From Candidatus Aegiribacteria sp. (GTDB lineage: Bacteria; Fermentibacterota; Fermentibacteria; Fermentibacterales; JCC-6), in the NCBI GenBank assembly GCA_021108005.1, contig JAIORS010000139.1, positions 1 through 40,668 of the forward strand: DNA of 40,668 nucleotides. Reading direction: 5' to 3'. Positions 1 to 8,955 of the stretch are shown piece after piece (position 1 is the first letter of the stretch; each line of letters starts with the position of its first letter). Under the pieces are notes generated by a model that searched no databases, was not told where the DNA came from, and worked only from the letters and a program-made list of their open reading frames with translations. Position numbers and translations under genes: made by a program.

Positions 1-76
1 TGGTGGAGATGAGCGGGATCGAACCGCCGACCTCTGCCTTGCGAAGGCAGCGCTCTTCCAACTGAGCTACATCCCC
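1..76 (-). tRNA. tRNA-Ala (anticodon CGC)
   Basis: A complete cloverleaf reads on the minus strand. The 7-bp acceptor stem GGGGATG/CATCTCC contains one G-U pair. The anticodon stem CTGCC/GGCAG encloses loop TTCGCAA, so the anticodon is CGC, which reads GCG alanine codons. The T-arm is GGCGG-TTCGATC-CCGCT and the discriminator is A. A genomically encoded CCA ends exactly at base 1 of the window. It lies downstream of the acidic TPR gene on the same strand, with 60 bp between them. Confidence 0.95.
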
Positions 77-136
77 ACAATAAATCCTGATCAATATTCC
101 CTGAAAACAACCAGTCCTTCGCTGTGCTTACAAACC

Positions 137-1849
137 TCACTCGATGAGGTAAACCTTTCCAAGGCCGGTTACTTCAGTATAACCCTCGGGAGTTCCATCA
201 TGGGAAAGCAGTATTTCAGGATCGGCTGCCATAATGGATGACGTTCTGACGTAAAAGATACGGTTATTGCCCCCCAGGAGAATGATTCGAACTGGATGAT
301 CGGCAATGAATATAGCCTTTTCAAGGGTTTTTTCTTTGATTACGTAAATAGAATCATTATGGGTAATATCCAGCAGCTCAGCATTGATAGTCCCGGTGTG
401 GAGAATAACTGCTTCTTTTCGGATAACCATGTTCTCTTTCACTTCAATTATAAGGGGTTCTTCAGGACCACAGTTCAACAGGAAGGTTCCCTCTCCCGAA
501 AGTTCAACGGTTCCATCTTCCTGTGATTCTATTCTCAATGGTTTCTCGTAGATGGAAAGCATGGATTTCCTTACATTCACAGTTCCAGAAGTCATATGAA
601 TGGTAATAAGCCCTGATTCAGCGGACCATGGATCAATACGGAAATCCGCCTCCTGTTTCATGATGGCTGTCGGCACTCCAACGCTTTCCTCACGGGTTTC
701 CTCTTTCTCAGGTTCCTCGGCTTCAGGCTCAGGTTCTTCCTCAGCCACGGTCTCTTCAGCTTCCTCTACCTCAGGTTCCTCGGCTTCAGGCTCAGGGGCG
801 TTGAAAATCGCCTCAAGCGTCTTGCTGGATTTGAAGTCAATTCCCGAAGATTCGTCAGTATCTTTCTTACCCGGAGCAAATTGTGAGGATTCGTCTTCTT
901 CCTCAGTTTCTGGTTCAGGTTCTTCTTCCCTGGAAGGCTCTTCGGCTTCAGGCTCAGGTTCTTCCTCAGCCACAGTCTCTTCAGCTTCCTCTACCTCAGG
1001 TTCTTCGGCTTCAGGCTCAGGTTCGACCGCTGTTTCCTCTTCGTCGCCAGCCGATTCTCCAAATATTTCATCAAGGCTTCGTACAGCTTTCTTCACTTCT
1101 TCTTTCTTTTCATCGGAATCTTCCTGCTCTTCCTGAAGTTCAGGAGTATCTTTCCTTTCGGATCCGTCCCCATCAGCAAAGGCAGACTGCAGGGCCTGAG
1201 AAGTGGAGACACCAATATTCTCAAGAAGTTCTGAAACGTCGTTTTCTTCTTCCTCCGTTGAATTATCGGAAATTCCGATATTTTTCAGGAGTTTATCTAC
1301 ACTGGTTTCTTCATTGTCTTCAGAATCCGCAAAAATATTGTCCGATGGAGCGTCAGGAAATATCTGCATGCCCTCGTTGATATTTCCTTTTCCATCGGCA
1401 GCGACTTCGGTTCCCTCAGGCTGTACACTATTGGGAGAACTGAAAATATCCGCCAGGTTGACTCCGGAGTCCTTCGTTCTGGTTTCAATTCTTTTAATAG
1501 CTACCTTCGCGCCGTGATGATCAGAATCATTATCAAGAACTACACTGAAATTGTCCAGGGCCAGCTGGTATTCTCCCAGTTCTTCAAGAACCTGAGCAAG
1601 TCTGAAATTGTTGTCAGCGTTTCCCTCATCAAGTGTAATAAGTATTTCGAGCTGAGATCTTGCCTCAACCCATAGTTCCATACTCATGCATGTGTCCGCA
1701 AGCAGGCTTCTACCTCTAGGTCTGGTTCCAATGAGAGATATCGCCTTCTGAAGTAATTCTCTGGCCTGCTCTGGAGACTCGTTTGCTAAATATCCTTCGG
1801 CATCGTTACACAAGGTATTGTAGGTTTCACCTGTAAATGTATCGGACAT
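137..1849 (-). CDS. Acidic TPR protein with repeated Glu/Pro linker and beta-rich C-terminal domain
   Basis: This is a 570-residue cytoplasmic protein with no signal peptide. Residues ~1-125 look like tetratricopeptide helices (the LGEYQLALDNF type is visible). Residues ~140-400 are a low-complexity Glu/Pro/Ala linker containing a ~30-residue acidic segment twice (EPEAEEPEVEEAEETVAEEE); the DNA is duplicated too, at about 711-799 and 938-1024. Residues ~405-570 form a beta-rich globular domain with alternating hydrophobic strands. It faintly resembles the AIM24 fold, but I do not recognise it firmly. The start is fixed by an AGGGAGG ribosome site 6 bases before the ATG. The gene sits between two tRNA genes read in the same direction. 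Function is unknown; a scaffold or protein-protein adaptor role is only inferred from the TPR and acidic linker. Confidence 0.85.
   Translation of the reverse strand: MSDTFTGETYNTLCNDAEGYLANESPEQARELLQKAISLIGTRPRGRSLLADTCMSMELWVEARSQLEILITLDEGNADNNFRLAQVLEELGEYQLALDNFSVVLDNDSDHHGAKVAIKRIETRTKDSGVNLADIFSSPNSVQPEGTEVAADGKGNINEGMQIFPDAPSDNIFADSEDNEETSVDKLLKNIGISDNSTEEEENDVSELLENIGVSTSQALQSAFADGDGSERKDTPELQEEQEDSDEKKEEVKKAVRSLDEIFGESAGDEEETAVEPEPEAEEPEVEEAEETVAEEEPEPEAEEPSREEEPEPETEEEDESSQFAPGKKDTDESSGIDFKSSKTLEAIFNAPEPEAEEPEVEEAEETVAEEEPEPEAEEPEKEETREESVGVPTAIMKQEADFRIDPWSAESGLITIHMTSGTVNVRKSMLSIYEKPLRIESQEDGTVELSGEGTFLLNCGPEEPLIIEVKENMVIRKEAVILHTGTINAELLDITHNDSIYVIKEKTLEKAIFIADHPVRIILLGGNNRIFYVRTSSIMAADPEILLSHDGTPEGYTEVTGLGKVYLIE
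711..1024. repeat. Two direct copies (~87 bp) encoding the acidic Glu/Pro repeat
   Basis: The segment at about 711-799 recurs at about 938-1024 with only a few base changes, mostly synonymous. Both copies lie in frame inside the acidic TPR gene and encode the same EPEAEEPEVEEAEETVAEEE block. The two are separated by ~140 bp of different acidic coding sequence. This looks like recent duplication or gene-conversion-maintained repetition within a linker. Confidence 0.8.
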
Positions 1850-1956
1850 ATTTCCTCCCTGATAAATGCTGAGCTTGCTGGCATCACAAGTATTTATAAA
1901 ATTTCAGCAACCCTGGCGATCCCTAAATACCAGTTTGACCGCTATACCAGCCAGGG

Positions 1957-2049
1957 TGGCGGAGAGAGAGGGATTCGAACCCTCGAGAACGAATACACGC
2001 TCTACACGGTTTCCAACCGTGCTCCTTCGGCCAGCTCGGACATCTCTCC
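1957..2049 (-). tRNA. tRNA-Ser (anticodon GGA)
   Basis: A minus-strand tRNA with acceptor stem GGAGAGA/TCTCTCC, discriminator G and encoded CCA. The anticodon stem CACGG/CCGTG encloses loop TTGGAAA, giving anticodon GGA. There is a long class II variable arm, as expected for serine. A sigma-70-like promoter lies about 80 bp upstream. The gene is followed, 107 bp later, by the acidic TPR gene on the same strand. Confidence 0.95.
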
Positions 2050-2127
2050 GCTAATACACTAACCCATAAAAGAGACCGGCAGTACGGAAATGAATAACCA
2101 TAGCTGCTGATGATTCTTACTGGTTAA

Positions 2128-2156
2128 TTGATAGACAATATTGTAAAAACTGTCAA
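2128..2156 (-). promoter_or_regulatory. Candidate sigma-70 promoter for tRNA-Ser(GGA)
   Basis: On the minus strand there is a perfect -35 TTGACA (2156-2151), a 17-bp spacer, then TATCAA as -10 (2133-2128; 4 of 6 consensus matches). The predicted start at about 2121 leaves a ~70-nt leader before the tRNA. The site lies between the end of the DUF3795 gene and the tRNA. Confidence 0.6.
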
Positions 2157-2162
2157 CTTGCG

Positions 2163-2528
2163 TCATTCCGAAGGTGTCTTCTGACGCGGCACCTGCTGTT
2201 CCAGCTTCTCAAGGTTTTGCCTGGCGTCGGGAACCAGTTCGAAGAAATCTTTCAGATCAACACAGGCAAATTCCTCGCAGTCAGCACATGTATCGATATT
2301 CCGCTCCTCCGCACAGAGACGAATGGAACACTTGTAACAGTGTGAAAAGTGGATACCTTCCTTTAATTTGCAGCCCATGCATTTAATATTTTCAGGATCG
2401 ATATCCTTTTCGTATATTTTCGACCATTCCTGCGCGATTTTTCCTTTGGAATACTCATAGCCGCTAAGAGTTGCCATATGCGCTGGACACCTCGAACAAT
2501 CCAATCCGCAATAGGCTATCAGAGACAT
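2163..2528 (-). CDS. DUF3795 cysteine-rich small protein
   Basis: About 121 residues, starting MSLIAYCGLDC. The opening ISLIAYCGLDCxxCPA-like segment and the later paired cysteines (CMGCK, CYKC, CADCEEF) are typical of DUF3795, presumed to bind zinc or another metal; no biochemical role is established for the family. I chose the ATG at 2528 because GGGGA lies 6 bases upstream. An in-frame GTG at 2540 has no clear ribosome site and would overlap maf. The ATG begins 1 base after the maf stop codon, so the two are probably translationally coupled. It is the last gene of the run that begins at 9540. Confidence 0.88.
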   Translation of the reverse strand: MSLIAYCGLDCSRCPAHMATLSGYEYSKGKIAQEWSKIYEKDIDPENIKCMGCKLKEGIHFSHCYKCSIRLCAEERNIDTCADCEEFACVDLKDFFELVPDARQNLEKLEQQVPRQKTPSE

Positions 2529-2529
2529 A

Positions 2530-3120
2530 TCATTCCCCACTCAGAACTCTGTCCCTGAATTCGTGTATAAACCTGGAAACAGGCAAACCCATTACATTGA
2601 AGTAGCATCCTTCAATTCGCTCTACAAGTAAACTCCCATATCCCTGTATTCCGTAAGCTCCCGCTTTATCAAGCGGTTCTCCGGTAGAAACGTATGCTTT
2701 TATTTCATCGGGACTGAGGTTTCTGAACTTAACCTTCGTTTCCTCAGTAAACCGCATATCAATACCTTTTTCCGGCCAGAGGACACAAATTCCGCCAAAC
2801 ACCGAATGCCATGCTCCCGAAAGCCTTCCAAGCATATCCGCGGCCTGTTCTTCATCATGTGGTTTTCCAAGGAGTTCACCTCCCAGAGCAACCAAAGTAT
2901 CCGCTCCCAGAACGGGTTCGCCGCTGTTCGAACCGATTATATTTTCCGCTTTTTTTCTTGCCCAGTACCGGACAACAGCATCCGGTGATCCTTCCATCCG
3001 CGTTTCGTTTACGGTTCCCGGAATCTGAATAAAAGGTATGCCTGTCATCTCAAGGATGATCCTCCTCCTTGGGGATTTGCTGGCAAGCACGAGGGGAGTT
3101 TCAGCGGGATACCACCACAT
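2530..3120 (-). CDS. maf: Maf-family nucleoside triphosphate pyrophosphatase (dTTP/UTP type)
   Basis: A 196-residue cytosolic house-cleaning enzyme that hydrolyses non-canonical or excess nucleoside triphosphates to the monophosphate and pyrophosphate. Family marks are LASKSPRRR near the N-terminus (phosphate-binding Ser/Arg), GADTLV with the catalytic Asp, GKP, and the C-terminal DKAGAYGIQG followed by GCYFNVMGLP. The DKAGAYGIQG form is the YhdE/BsMaf (dTTP/UTP) subtype rather than the YceF (m7GTP) subtype. Length is normal. The start lies 5 bases after the dtd stop with AAAGGA upstream, consistent with one operon with dtd and the DUF3795 gene. Confidence 0.95.
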   Translation of the reverse strand: MWWYPAETPLVLASKSPRRRIILEMTGIPFIQIPGTVNETRMEGSPDAVVRYWARKKAENIIGSNSGEPVLGADTLVALGGELLGKPHDEEQAADMLGRLSGAWHSVFGGICVLWPEKGIDMRFTEETKVKFRNLSPDEIKAYVSTGEPLDKAGAYGIQGYGSLLVERIEGCYFNVMGLPVSRFIHEFRDRVLSGE

Positions 3121-3125
3121 TTCTA

Positions 3126-3578
3126 TTAAATCCTTTCGGAAGGGGAGTCTATCATGATGGTTACAGGTCCGTTATTTACCAGGCTGACTTCCATCATTGC
3201 TCCGAATACTCCCGACTTAACCATAAGCCCCGAGTGGGATACGATCTCGATAAAGAGGTTGTAGAGAAGCTCAGCCCTCTCAGGCAGAGCGGCATTCATG
3301 AAGCTGGGTCGTTTCCCCTTTTTTGAATCTGCATGCAGTGTAAACTGGCTTACGATTAGTATATCACCGTTGATATCATTTACAGATAGATTCATACTGT
3401 TGTTCGAATCAGGAAATATTCTAATACCGGTTATCTTCTTCGACATCCATTCAAGATCTTCTTCAGTATCCGATTTTCCGAAACCTGTAAGAGCAAGCAG
3501 TCCAGGTCCTATTTCACCCACAATCCTGCCTTCTGACAATACGGATGCTCTGGAGACACGCTGAAGAAGGACTTTCAT
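3126..3578 (-). CDS. dtd: D-aminoacyl-tRNA deacylase
   Basis: A 150-residue protein of full family length. DTD removes D-amino acids (and Gly from tRNA-Ala) from mischarged tRNAs. Both family signatures are present: SQFTLHAD followed by KKGKRPSF, and NNGPVTI near the C-terminus (the Gly-Pro motif that enforces chiral discrimination). The start ATG overlaps the upstream membrane-protein gene by 4 bases, a typical coupled arrangement. Confidence 0.96.
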   Translation of the reverse strand: MKVLLQRVSRASVLSEGRIVGEIGPGLLALTGFGKSDTEEDLEWMSKKITGIRIFPDSNNSMNLSVNDINGDILIVSQFTLHADSKKGKRPSFMNAALPERAELLYNLFIEIVSHSGLMVKSGVFGAMMEVSLVNNGPVTIMIDSPSERI

Positions 3579-4066
3579 ACGCCGCCTTCTTCTTCCGGCC
3601 TGTCCAGCTCTTCATGGATAGAACCGGGAATACCAGCAGTGAGAGCTACAACTGATCCGGCGATACTGCCGAGGGCAACAGGCAGGCCTGCAAGTTGAAG
3701 ATACCTTCCCAGCCGTAAACATTTCACAGATCTGTTCCGGTAAGCCGCCAGACGGGTGAGCGATCCGGAAGTGAACAGAGCAACTCCTGCCCAGCGGAGA
3801 ATCCAGGGAGAACCGTAGGAGGTAAGCTCCAGAAGAAAACTATCCACTGCACTGACCAGAAGAACGGCATAGAAGACAGTGTAGGGGAGGCTTGCAGAGC
3901 CTCCCCTGTACTTCGATTCAGATGCGCTCCAGAATAGATACAACAACACAGTGACTCCGCATATCTGGAATTCATTCGAGTGCCAGGGAAGGGTTTCAAG
4001 GTCTATGATACCCAGCAGCCACAGCACACCTATCAGAGCCAGTATTGCTATTGAACGTAAAACCAT
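3575..4066 (-). CDS. Small integral membrane protein of unknown function
   Basis: 163 residues with four or five predicted membrane segments (about residues 4-21, 34-48, 60-80, 87-103 and 122-145) and an acidic C-terminal tail. The C-terminal half (RYLQLAGLPVALGS) is weakly reminiscent of isoprenylcysteine methyltransferase-like membrane proteins, but the SAM-binding part is not evident, so I assign no function. It is preceded by a TAGGG ribosome site, begins 6 bases after the upstream lipoprotein stop, and overlaps dtd by 4 bases. Confidence 0.8.
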   Translation of the reverse strand: MVLRSIAILALIGVLWLLGIIDLETLPWHSNEFQICGVTVLLYLFWSASESKYRGGSASLPYTVFYAVLLVSAVDSFLLELTSYGSPWILRWAGVALFTSGSLTRLAAYRNRSVKCLRLGRYLQLAGLPVALGSIAGSVVALTAGIPGSIHEELDRPEEEGGV

Positions 4067-4072
4067 GCGACC

Positions 4073-5293
4073 CTATAGGGTTCCTGACCAGTCATCCTCA
4101 TCGGGATTACCGCCAAGTCCATCATTATTACCATCAAGCATGTTTCCATACTGGTCAGCAACTCTGCATGATACGTACAGATTAACAGTTCCTTCTGTTT
4201 TACGCTGAAGCAGACAGTTAGCTACCGATGGATCTACGCTTGTTTCGAAGTTTATGGGAATCGAACCTTTGTTATCGATTACCTGAATGTTGGCCGCTAT
4301 GAACGTCGCAGGATCCATTACCACGTAATCTCCGGTCAGACTTTGTTCAAACTCGATACGCACGCAATTATTATCGGGCGTCAGAGTTGCCTGATCTATT
4401 GCCGGTGGTGCACTATGAGTATTTGAATCATCAATGATCTGGAAATCCCATACGAAATCCGGCTCATTTGGCCAGACGTATCCGTCACCGTTCGTATCAA
4501 GGTAGTTTCCAGCGGAATCAGCTATCTGGGCAGTGAGCCTTACGGTATATCTGGTTCCATAGGACAGGCTGTCCGTTGGTTGAGTAATAAACCCAGTCGG
4601 CGATACGTAAATTATCTGCAGATCTACCGCGGAGGAATCGGAGGTTTTCACTAAGGAAAAATTGCTCAACGTAAGCTGAGATACATCCATAGGTCCATTA
4701 AAGAAGAAGATCCTCGGCTGGTCCATGAGATTGTCTATATTTCCTACCATGGGATAATGATTCTCAATGCCGGGAGGTGTAATATCACGTGTCTCTGCAG
4801 TCCCGGTGAAGAACGTTATCAGTCTGTTATCCCAGGGCGAGCCATCGTATAGAGCATTGTGATTGGGGTCCAGCTCGTTTCCAGTGATATCCAGGATAGT
4901 CCCGGCGGCAACCGTAAGAAGGTACGCTGTATCATCTGAGAACGTTCCAGCAAGCATAGCTGTTCCGCTTTCCGGATAATAGTTGACGCTTTCGAACTGA
5001 ACGGAACCTGTACCCGGACTCGTCTCAACCATTTCGAATGAGGCAGCCGTAACAGTTAAAGGATCAATAACTTTATCAAAGCTCAGCATCACCGCGTCCT
5101 GAATTCCATCGGTTTCAGGATCAAGGTCGTTGAACTGATAATTGCCGAATCCGCCGCTCTCCGTTCCAGCCAGATCTATGTGGGGATGATCGTTTCCGCC
5201 TTCCCACTGTACTTCAGGATTGGCTTTGAAGGGGTTGTCCTCAGCGCAACCCAAAAGGAACAAAGCAATAATACACGCTGTTATCATTTTCAT
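4073..5293 (-). CDS. Lipoprotein with bacterial Ig-like (SbsA/Big_5-type) domains
   Basis: 406 residues. The N-terminus MKMITACIIALFLLGC is a lipoprotein signal with lipobox LLGC (Cys16). Two repeated ~110-residue segments have the Big_5/SbsA pattern: 'D...VMLSFDKVIDPLTV...', then a 'YLLTVAAGTI.D.TGN.L' end, seen at ~60-160 and again at ~180-270. DTNGDGYVW and DGNNDGLGGNPDED are Asp-rich, calcium-loop-like insertions. It is likely anchored to the outer membrane and partly surface exposed. The start has GAGGGA upstream. It is transcribed after the outer-membrane barrel gene (21 bp gap), which suggests a shared envelope role; the function itself is unknown. Confidence 0.85.
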   Translation of the reverse strand: MKMITACIIALFLLGCAEDNPFKANPEVQWEGGNDHPHIDLAGTESGGFGNYQFNDLDPETDGIQDAVMLSFDKVIDPLTVTAASFEMVETSPGTGSVQFESVNYYPESGTAMLAGTFSDDTAYLLTVAAGTILDITGNELDPNHNALYDGSPWDNRLITFFTGTAETRDITPPGIENHYPMVGNIDNLMDQPRIFFFNGPMDVSQLTLSNFSLVKTSDSSAVDLQIIYVSPTGFITQPTDSLSYGTRYTVRLTAQIADSAGNYLDTNGDGYVWPNEPDFVWDFQIIDDSNTHSAPPAIDQATLTPDNNCVRIEFEQSLTGDYVVMDPATFIAANIQVIDNKGSIPINFETSVDPSVANCLLQRKTEGTVNLYVSCRVADQYGNMLDGNNDGLGGNPDEDDWSGTL

Positions 5294-5314
5294 TGTATAT
5301 CCCTCTTCAATCTG

Positions 5315-7018
5315 CTAAAATGACAGAGTCGCTGAGAGACGCCATTGATCAAAGTTGTCTCCAAGACCCATCAAATCGATCTGTATGTATTCGTTAGGCA
5401 TGTATCCAACTCCATAGGAGTAGGGTACATCCGTGTATTTTTCGACAGTTTCTACGAGAGTACCATCCACTGTGTCAAACGGACTTTCAACGTACTGCTG
5501 TTCGGTACCATCACCGAATACAGTATGAATGACAACAGGCGAAGCTTCAATAAGCGATGTAGTTTCGTTTTCCGTATTCCACACGAATGCCGGGCTTGCT
5601 CCCAGCCTTGCATAGACTTTTGGCAACACTTCGAATTCCAGTCCAACAGGAATGGATATCCTCTTGGTATTACCTGTCGAAATGATTTCCTCTGTCTGTG
5701 TCCATGTTGAAGTAGAAGTATAATCATCCGGATCGGCGAACTCATCGTCTCCGTCGGAGTGTGTCTCAATAACACTATTACTGGATTCGTTCAAGACCGT
5801 ATTGCTGTTATCGTACATCCTGAATCCCATACCCATGCTGACAGTTAATCTCTTCGAAGGATCAAATGTCAGTTTGGCTCCAGCAGCAAAAAGATCATCG
5901 CTGATATCGATCTCGGTTCCGCCGGAACCATTCATATCGATAATAGTGGAATCGATGAAAGATCCAATCGTTACGATGTAAGATGAATCCATACTGATCG
6001 AATACTGATCGGAACTTCCGTTCAGGCTTGCAGTGTAATATCCTCCTGAAGCTTCAAGGGTCCAGTTCTCGTCAAGCCTGAGATCCATATTCAATCCGCC
6101 GCCGAATCTGTTTCCTCCGGGTGAGACAGAGTAATTCTCCGACCCGCTCCATGTTGCGTAATCGTATACGCCGCTCTGTCCGGGAAGGAAATTTTCTGTT
6201 CCGGATATGACAACCTCATCGGATACATCCGATGAAAGGGATGTAAACATGAACATCCCCCCGATATCCATCACGTCCGTTGCTGCGCCTGTACCCGACG
6301 CGGATATCCCCAGGCCTTTTCTGTCATCCTTGAAAAGCCCTTCTCCGATGGAATTCATGGTATAGGTCTCAGCGCCGGTCACAAGGTTAGAATCGGTGAC
6401 CGCTATGGATCTGTTATCATCTTCATCCAGCATTTCGGTGCTTATGCTCAAATAGGACACACCAAGGCCCAGTCTGAATGATTCATTCACGGCATATGCT
6501 CCGTAGACACCTGCTGACGTAAGTGATGAATCGGTTCTTGCTTCGGCTGTCTCATGAACGGTATGCCTTGAGTCAAGGGTTCCGTCACCGTTTGTATCGA
6601 TATATTCCGACCAGGTTCCCTCAATGGAGCCCATCCCGGTGAGGTACGGTGAACCTCCGGGACCCGGTAAAGATACTTCTTCATAAAATCTGTCTTTCAT
6701 GAATTCCGTAAGAATTCCCAGTCCGAAGGATGAACCTTCCGGTGCGTAACTTCCGCCAAGAAGAAAGCCGCCACGGGTGCTGTCAGTTTCTTCAAAGACC
6801 ATATCGGTACCTGTTGAAAGGTTGGAAAGCCCTGAATAAACTCTGATACCTTCAATTTCCAGGAGTCTGTCAGGCACCGGCTGCAGAAACAGCATGCCTG
6901 AGAACCACTGATCCAGGTCATCAAGGATCATACCTTCTGTAGACATGGATCTGAATGTTTGTGGCTGAGCAAAGGCGACCGTACAGATCACAAGCACCAG
7001 CAAAGCCAGCATTTTCAT
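5315..7018 (-). CDS. Outer-membrane beta-barrel protein
   Basis: 567 residues with a cleavable signal peptide (MKMLALLVLVICTVAFAQP). Amphipathic beta-strands recur through the chain, with Asp/Asn/Ser-rich loops and glycine-rich turns. The last strand ends WRLSATLSF, a C-terminal Phe typical of BAM-recognised barrels. The family is not recognised; a channel or transport role similar to FadL/OmpP1-type barrels is only a guess. The start has a strong AAGGAGGT site. The gene lies between a secreted subtilase (upstream) and an Ig-like lipoprotein (downstream) on the same strand. Confidence 0.82.
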   Translation of the reverse strand: MKMLALLVLVICTVAFAQPQTFRSMSTEGMILDDLDQWFSGMLFLQPVPDRLLEIEGIRVYSGLSNLSTGTDMVFEETDSTRGGFLLGGSYAPEGSSFGLGILTEFMKDRFYEEVSLPGPGGSPYLTGMGSIEGTWSEYIDTNGDGTLDSRHTVHETAEARTDSSLTSAGVYGAYAVNESFRLGLGVSYLSISTEMLDEDDNRSIAVTDSNLVTGAETYTMNSIGEGLFKDDRKGLGISASGTGAATDVMDIGGMFMFTSLSSDVSDEVVISGTENFLPGQSGVYDYATWSGSENYSVSPGGNRFGGGLNMDLRLDENWTLEASGGYYTASLNGSSDQYSISMDSSYIVTIGSFIDSTIIDMNGSGGTEIDISDDLFAAGAKLTFDPSKRLTVSMGMGFRMYDNSNTVLNESSNSVIETHSDGDDEFADPDDYTSTSTWTQTEEIISTGNTKRISIPVGLEFEVLPKVYARLGASPAFVWNTENETTSLIEASPVVIHTVFGDGTEQQYVESPFDTVDGTLVETVEKYTDVPYSYGVGYMPNEYIQIDLMGLGDNFDQWRLSATLSF

Positions 7019-7062
7019 AAGTTACCTCCTTATTATTATCTATTTATCTCACGATACTTGAA

Positions 7063-8931
7063 TTATCTAACAAGAGAACATTTAATTAAATATATTGTAT
7101 CACCTGTTCTCAGAGTGACAATATATATGCCAGACGAAGCGAAACTGCCATCATCGCATATTCCATTCCAGTAGAATGCCTCTCCGGGAAGCGGAGCTCT
7201 GAACGAACCTGGACCTATACCCCTTCTTATTGATTTGTAAACCATCTGCCCCGTAAGATCGAATATGGTCAGTTCAGCGTCCACCGGACCAGTTATAATA
7301 TCAAATCCAACGTAAATTCCTTCGGTTGAAGGGTTTGGATAAGCAGAGGGAGCAACCCTGCCGGGCGCCTGATCAATATATACATCGACTTCCACACCTT
7401 CAGCTCCAAGGGTTCCGGTCACAGGGATAACGGAGCCGTCGCCTCCAGCATCGTTAATAGAATATGCGCCAAGCTCCCCGGGACAGAAGGCGAACCATCC
7501 TGATTGATTCGTCTCGATCAGGTATATGGAATCACTCATTGCCAGCGCCAGCGGATAGCCCTGCAAGTACTCACCGGAGCAGCTTGATCTGACTGATCCG
7601 GTTACCGAATGATATTTCAATGCTGCATATGCATTAATTGTACCGTATCCTGCGCTGTTATCCGGAGACTCGTTCTGAGACGAAGTCAATCGAAGAATTT
7701 CCATAATCTCAATCATTGACCATTCAGGATGCGCGCCGCACAAAGCCCCGGCTGCGGAGGACACCAGGGGAACCGAAAATGATGTACCATTCCCCTGGGA
7801 ATACGTGGAAGTACCCGCGCATGCAAGGCTGACATCCTGCCCCAGGGCACACGCATCCGGCTTTATCCGCCCATCGTACGTAGGTCCTCTTGATGAGAAC
7901 TGCGTAACATTTCCGTATGAATCAACGGCTCCCACCGCGAAAACCGAGTCTCCGTCTGACGGAGCAAGAAGGGAGCCCGGCTCGGGACCCGAATTACCGA
8001 TAGCATTGAAAACCACCATCCCCCTTGAAGCCGCAGCGTCCGCGGCTATTGTGGTAACTGCTGTATTTCCGTCAAGATCGGAGTAAGTGTACCAATCAAT
8101 ATAGGCAAGGGAGCTGTTTACAAGCTCACCGCCTCCAAGTTCAATCCATTCAAGCCCCTGAACCCAGTAATCTTCTTCCGCCTGGTATTCATCGCTTATA
8201 TCCTCTGTTTTAGCCAGTATAAATGAAGCATTGGGAACACCGCCACAGAAGGCATCTTCAACGTACCCTCCGAGTATAGACAGAACCGCGGTTCCATGAT
8301 CCGACTGACCGGGATAATCATCGGGTTGCTGTGACGGATCAGGGTCATCGTTTACAAAATCGTACATCTGAATAACGTCGATATCTCGAAAAACAGCGTG
8401 CACCAGGTTGAAGCCTGAATCCAGAATACCTACAACGACCCCCTCCCCGGTCCAGCCGCGCCTGTGAAGTTCATCAAGTTTGATCTGCTCGAGCTGGAAT
8501 GCGGTCACTCCCGAGGAATTACCTGTATACTCATGAAATTCAGGCATTCGGAAAGTACTGGAGGATACCGGATGCACGTGGTCAACGAAAGGCAGCGCGA
8601 GAATTTCTTCAAGGCTGCCGTATTCTGCGTTAATACTTACGGCATTAAGGTATTTTGACTCTGTCCTGATACTTCTGCATACCGCTGCAGCAGCTACCTG
8701 CTCCACATAACCGCACCATGGCTCAAGGTCCAGTTCGTCCGCTTCGAACAAACCAACGGAAATCCGTCTTTCGTAAGATGGGGAATTCTGCAGTTCGAGA
8801 GTTTCAGCCCAAAGCCTGCTTTCGATATCGGGGCCTCTGCTGTTGAAGAACACCCACCACGCCCCGGCATCGTACCGAGATGTACCAGATGCAGTCAGTG
8901 CAAGACAGAGCAGTATTAGATTAAGACTCAC
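7063..8931 (-). CDS. Secreted subtilisin-like serine peptidase (S8) with C-terminal sorting domain
   Basis: 622 residues with a signal peptide (first ~17 residues). The peptidase domain spans roughly 155-440 and has the full triad: Asp171 (GILDSG), His212 (DHGTAV) and Ser384 (GTSFSVP), plus oxyanion Asn313 (AIGNSG). A prodomain-like segment lies at ~40-125. The C-terminal ~85 residues start PNPSTEG and end in a FlgD-like Ig fold (YWNG, then ASSGIYIVTL), as in type A sorting domains of the type IX secretion system and related domains in other FCB phyla. Function: extracellular protein degradation or maturation of surface proteins. It begins 24 bp after the NTF2-like lipoprotein gene and precedes the barrel gene in one probable operon. 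Confidence 0.94.
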   Translation of the reverse strand: MSLNLILLCLALTASGTSRYDAGAWWVFFNSRGPDIESRLWAETLELQNSPSYERRISVGLFEADELDLEPWCGYVEQVAAAAVCRSIRTESKYLNAVSINAEYGSLEEILALPFVDHVHPVSSSTFRMPEFHEYTGNSSGVTAFQLEQIKLDELHRRGWTGEGVVVGILDSGFNLVHAVFRDIDVIQMYDFVNDDPDPSQQPDDYPGQSDHGTAVLSILGGYVEDAFCGGVPNASFILAKTEDISDEYQAEEDYWVQGLEWIELGGGELVNSSLAYIDWYTYSDLDGNTAVTTIAADAAASRGMVVFNAIGNSGPEPGSLLAPSDGDSVFAVGAVDSYGNVTQFSSRGPTYDGRIKPDACALGQDVSLACAGTSTYSQGNGTSFSVPLVSSAAGALCGAHPEWSMIEIMEILRLTSSQNESPDNSAGYGTINAYAALKYHSVTGSVRSSCSGEYLQGYPLALAMSDSIYLIETNQSGWFAFCPGELGAYSINDAGGDGSVIPVTGTLGAEGVEVDVYIDQAPGRVAPSAYPNPSTEGIYVGFDIITGPVDAELTIFDLTGQMVYKSIRRGIGPGSFRAPLPGEAFYWNGICDDGSFASSGIYIVTLRTGDTIYLIKCSLVR

Positions 8932-8955
8932 TGCAGGATATTATCAGTTTTGTGT

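Noticed and set aside
600-1136. Ser/Gly-rich plus-strand ORF of 178 codons
   Set aside because: It is the exact antisense of the Glu/Pro repeat codons of the acidic TPR gene; composition is explained by that, and it has no ribosome site.
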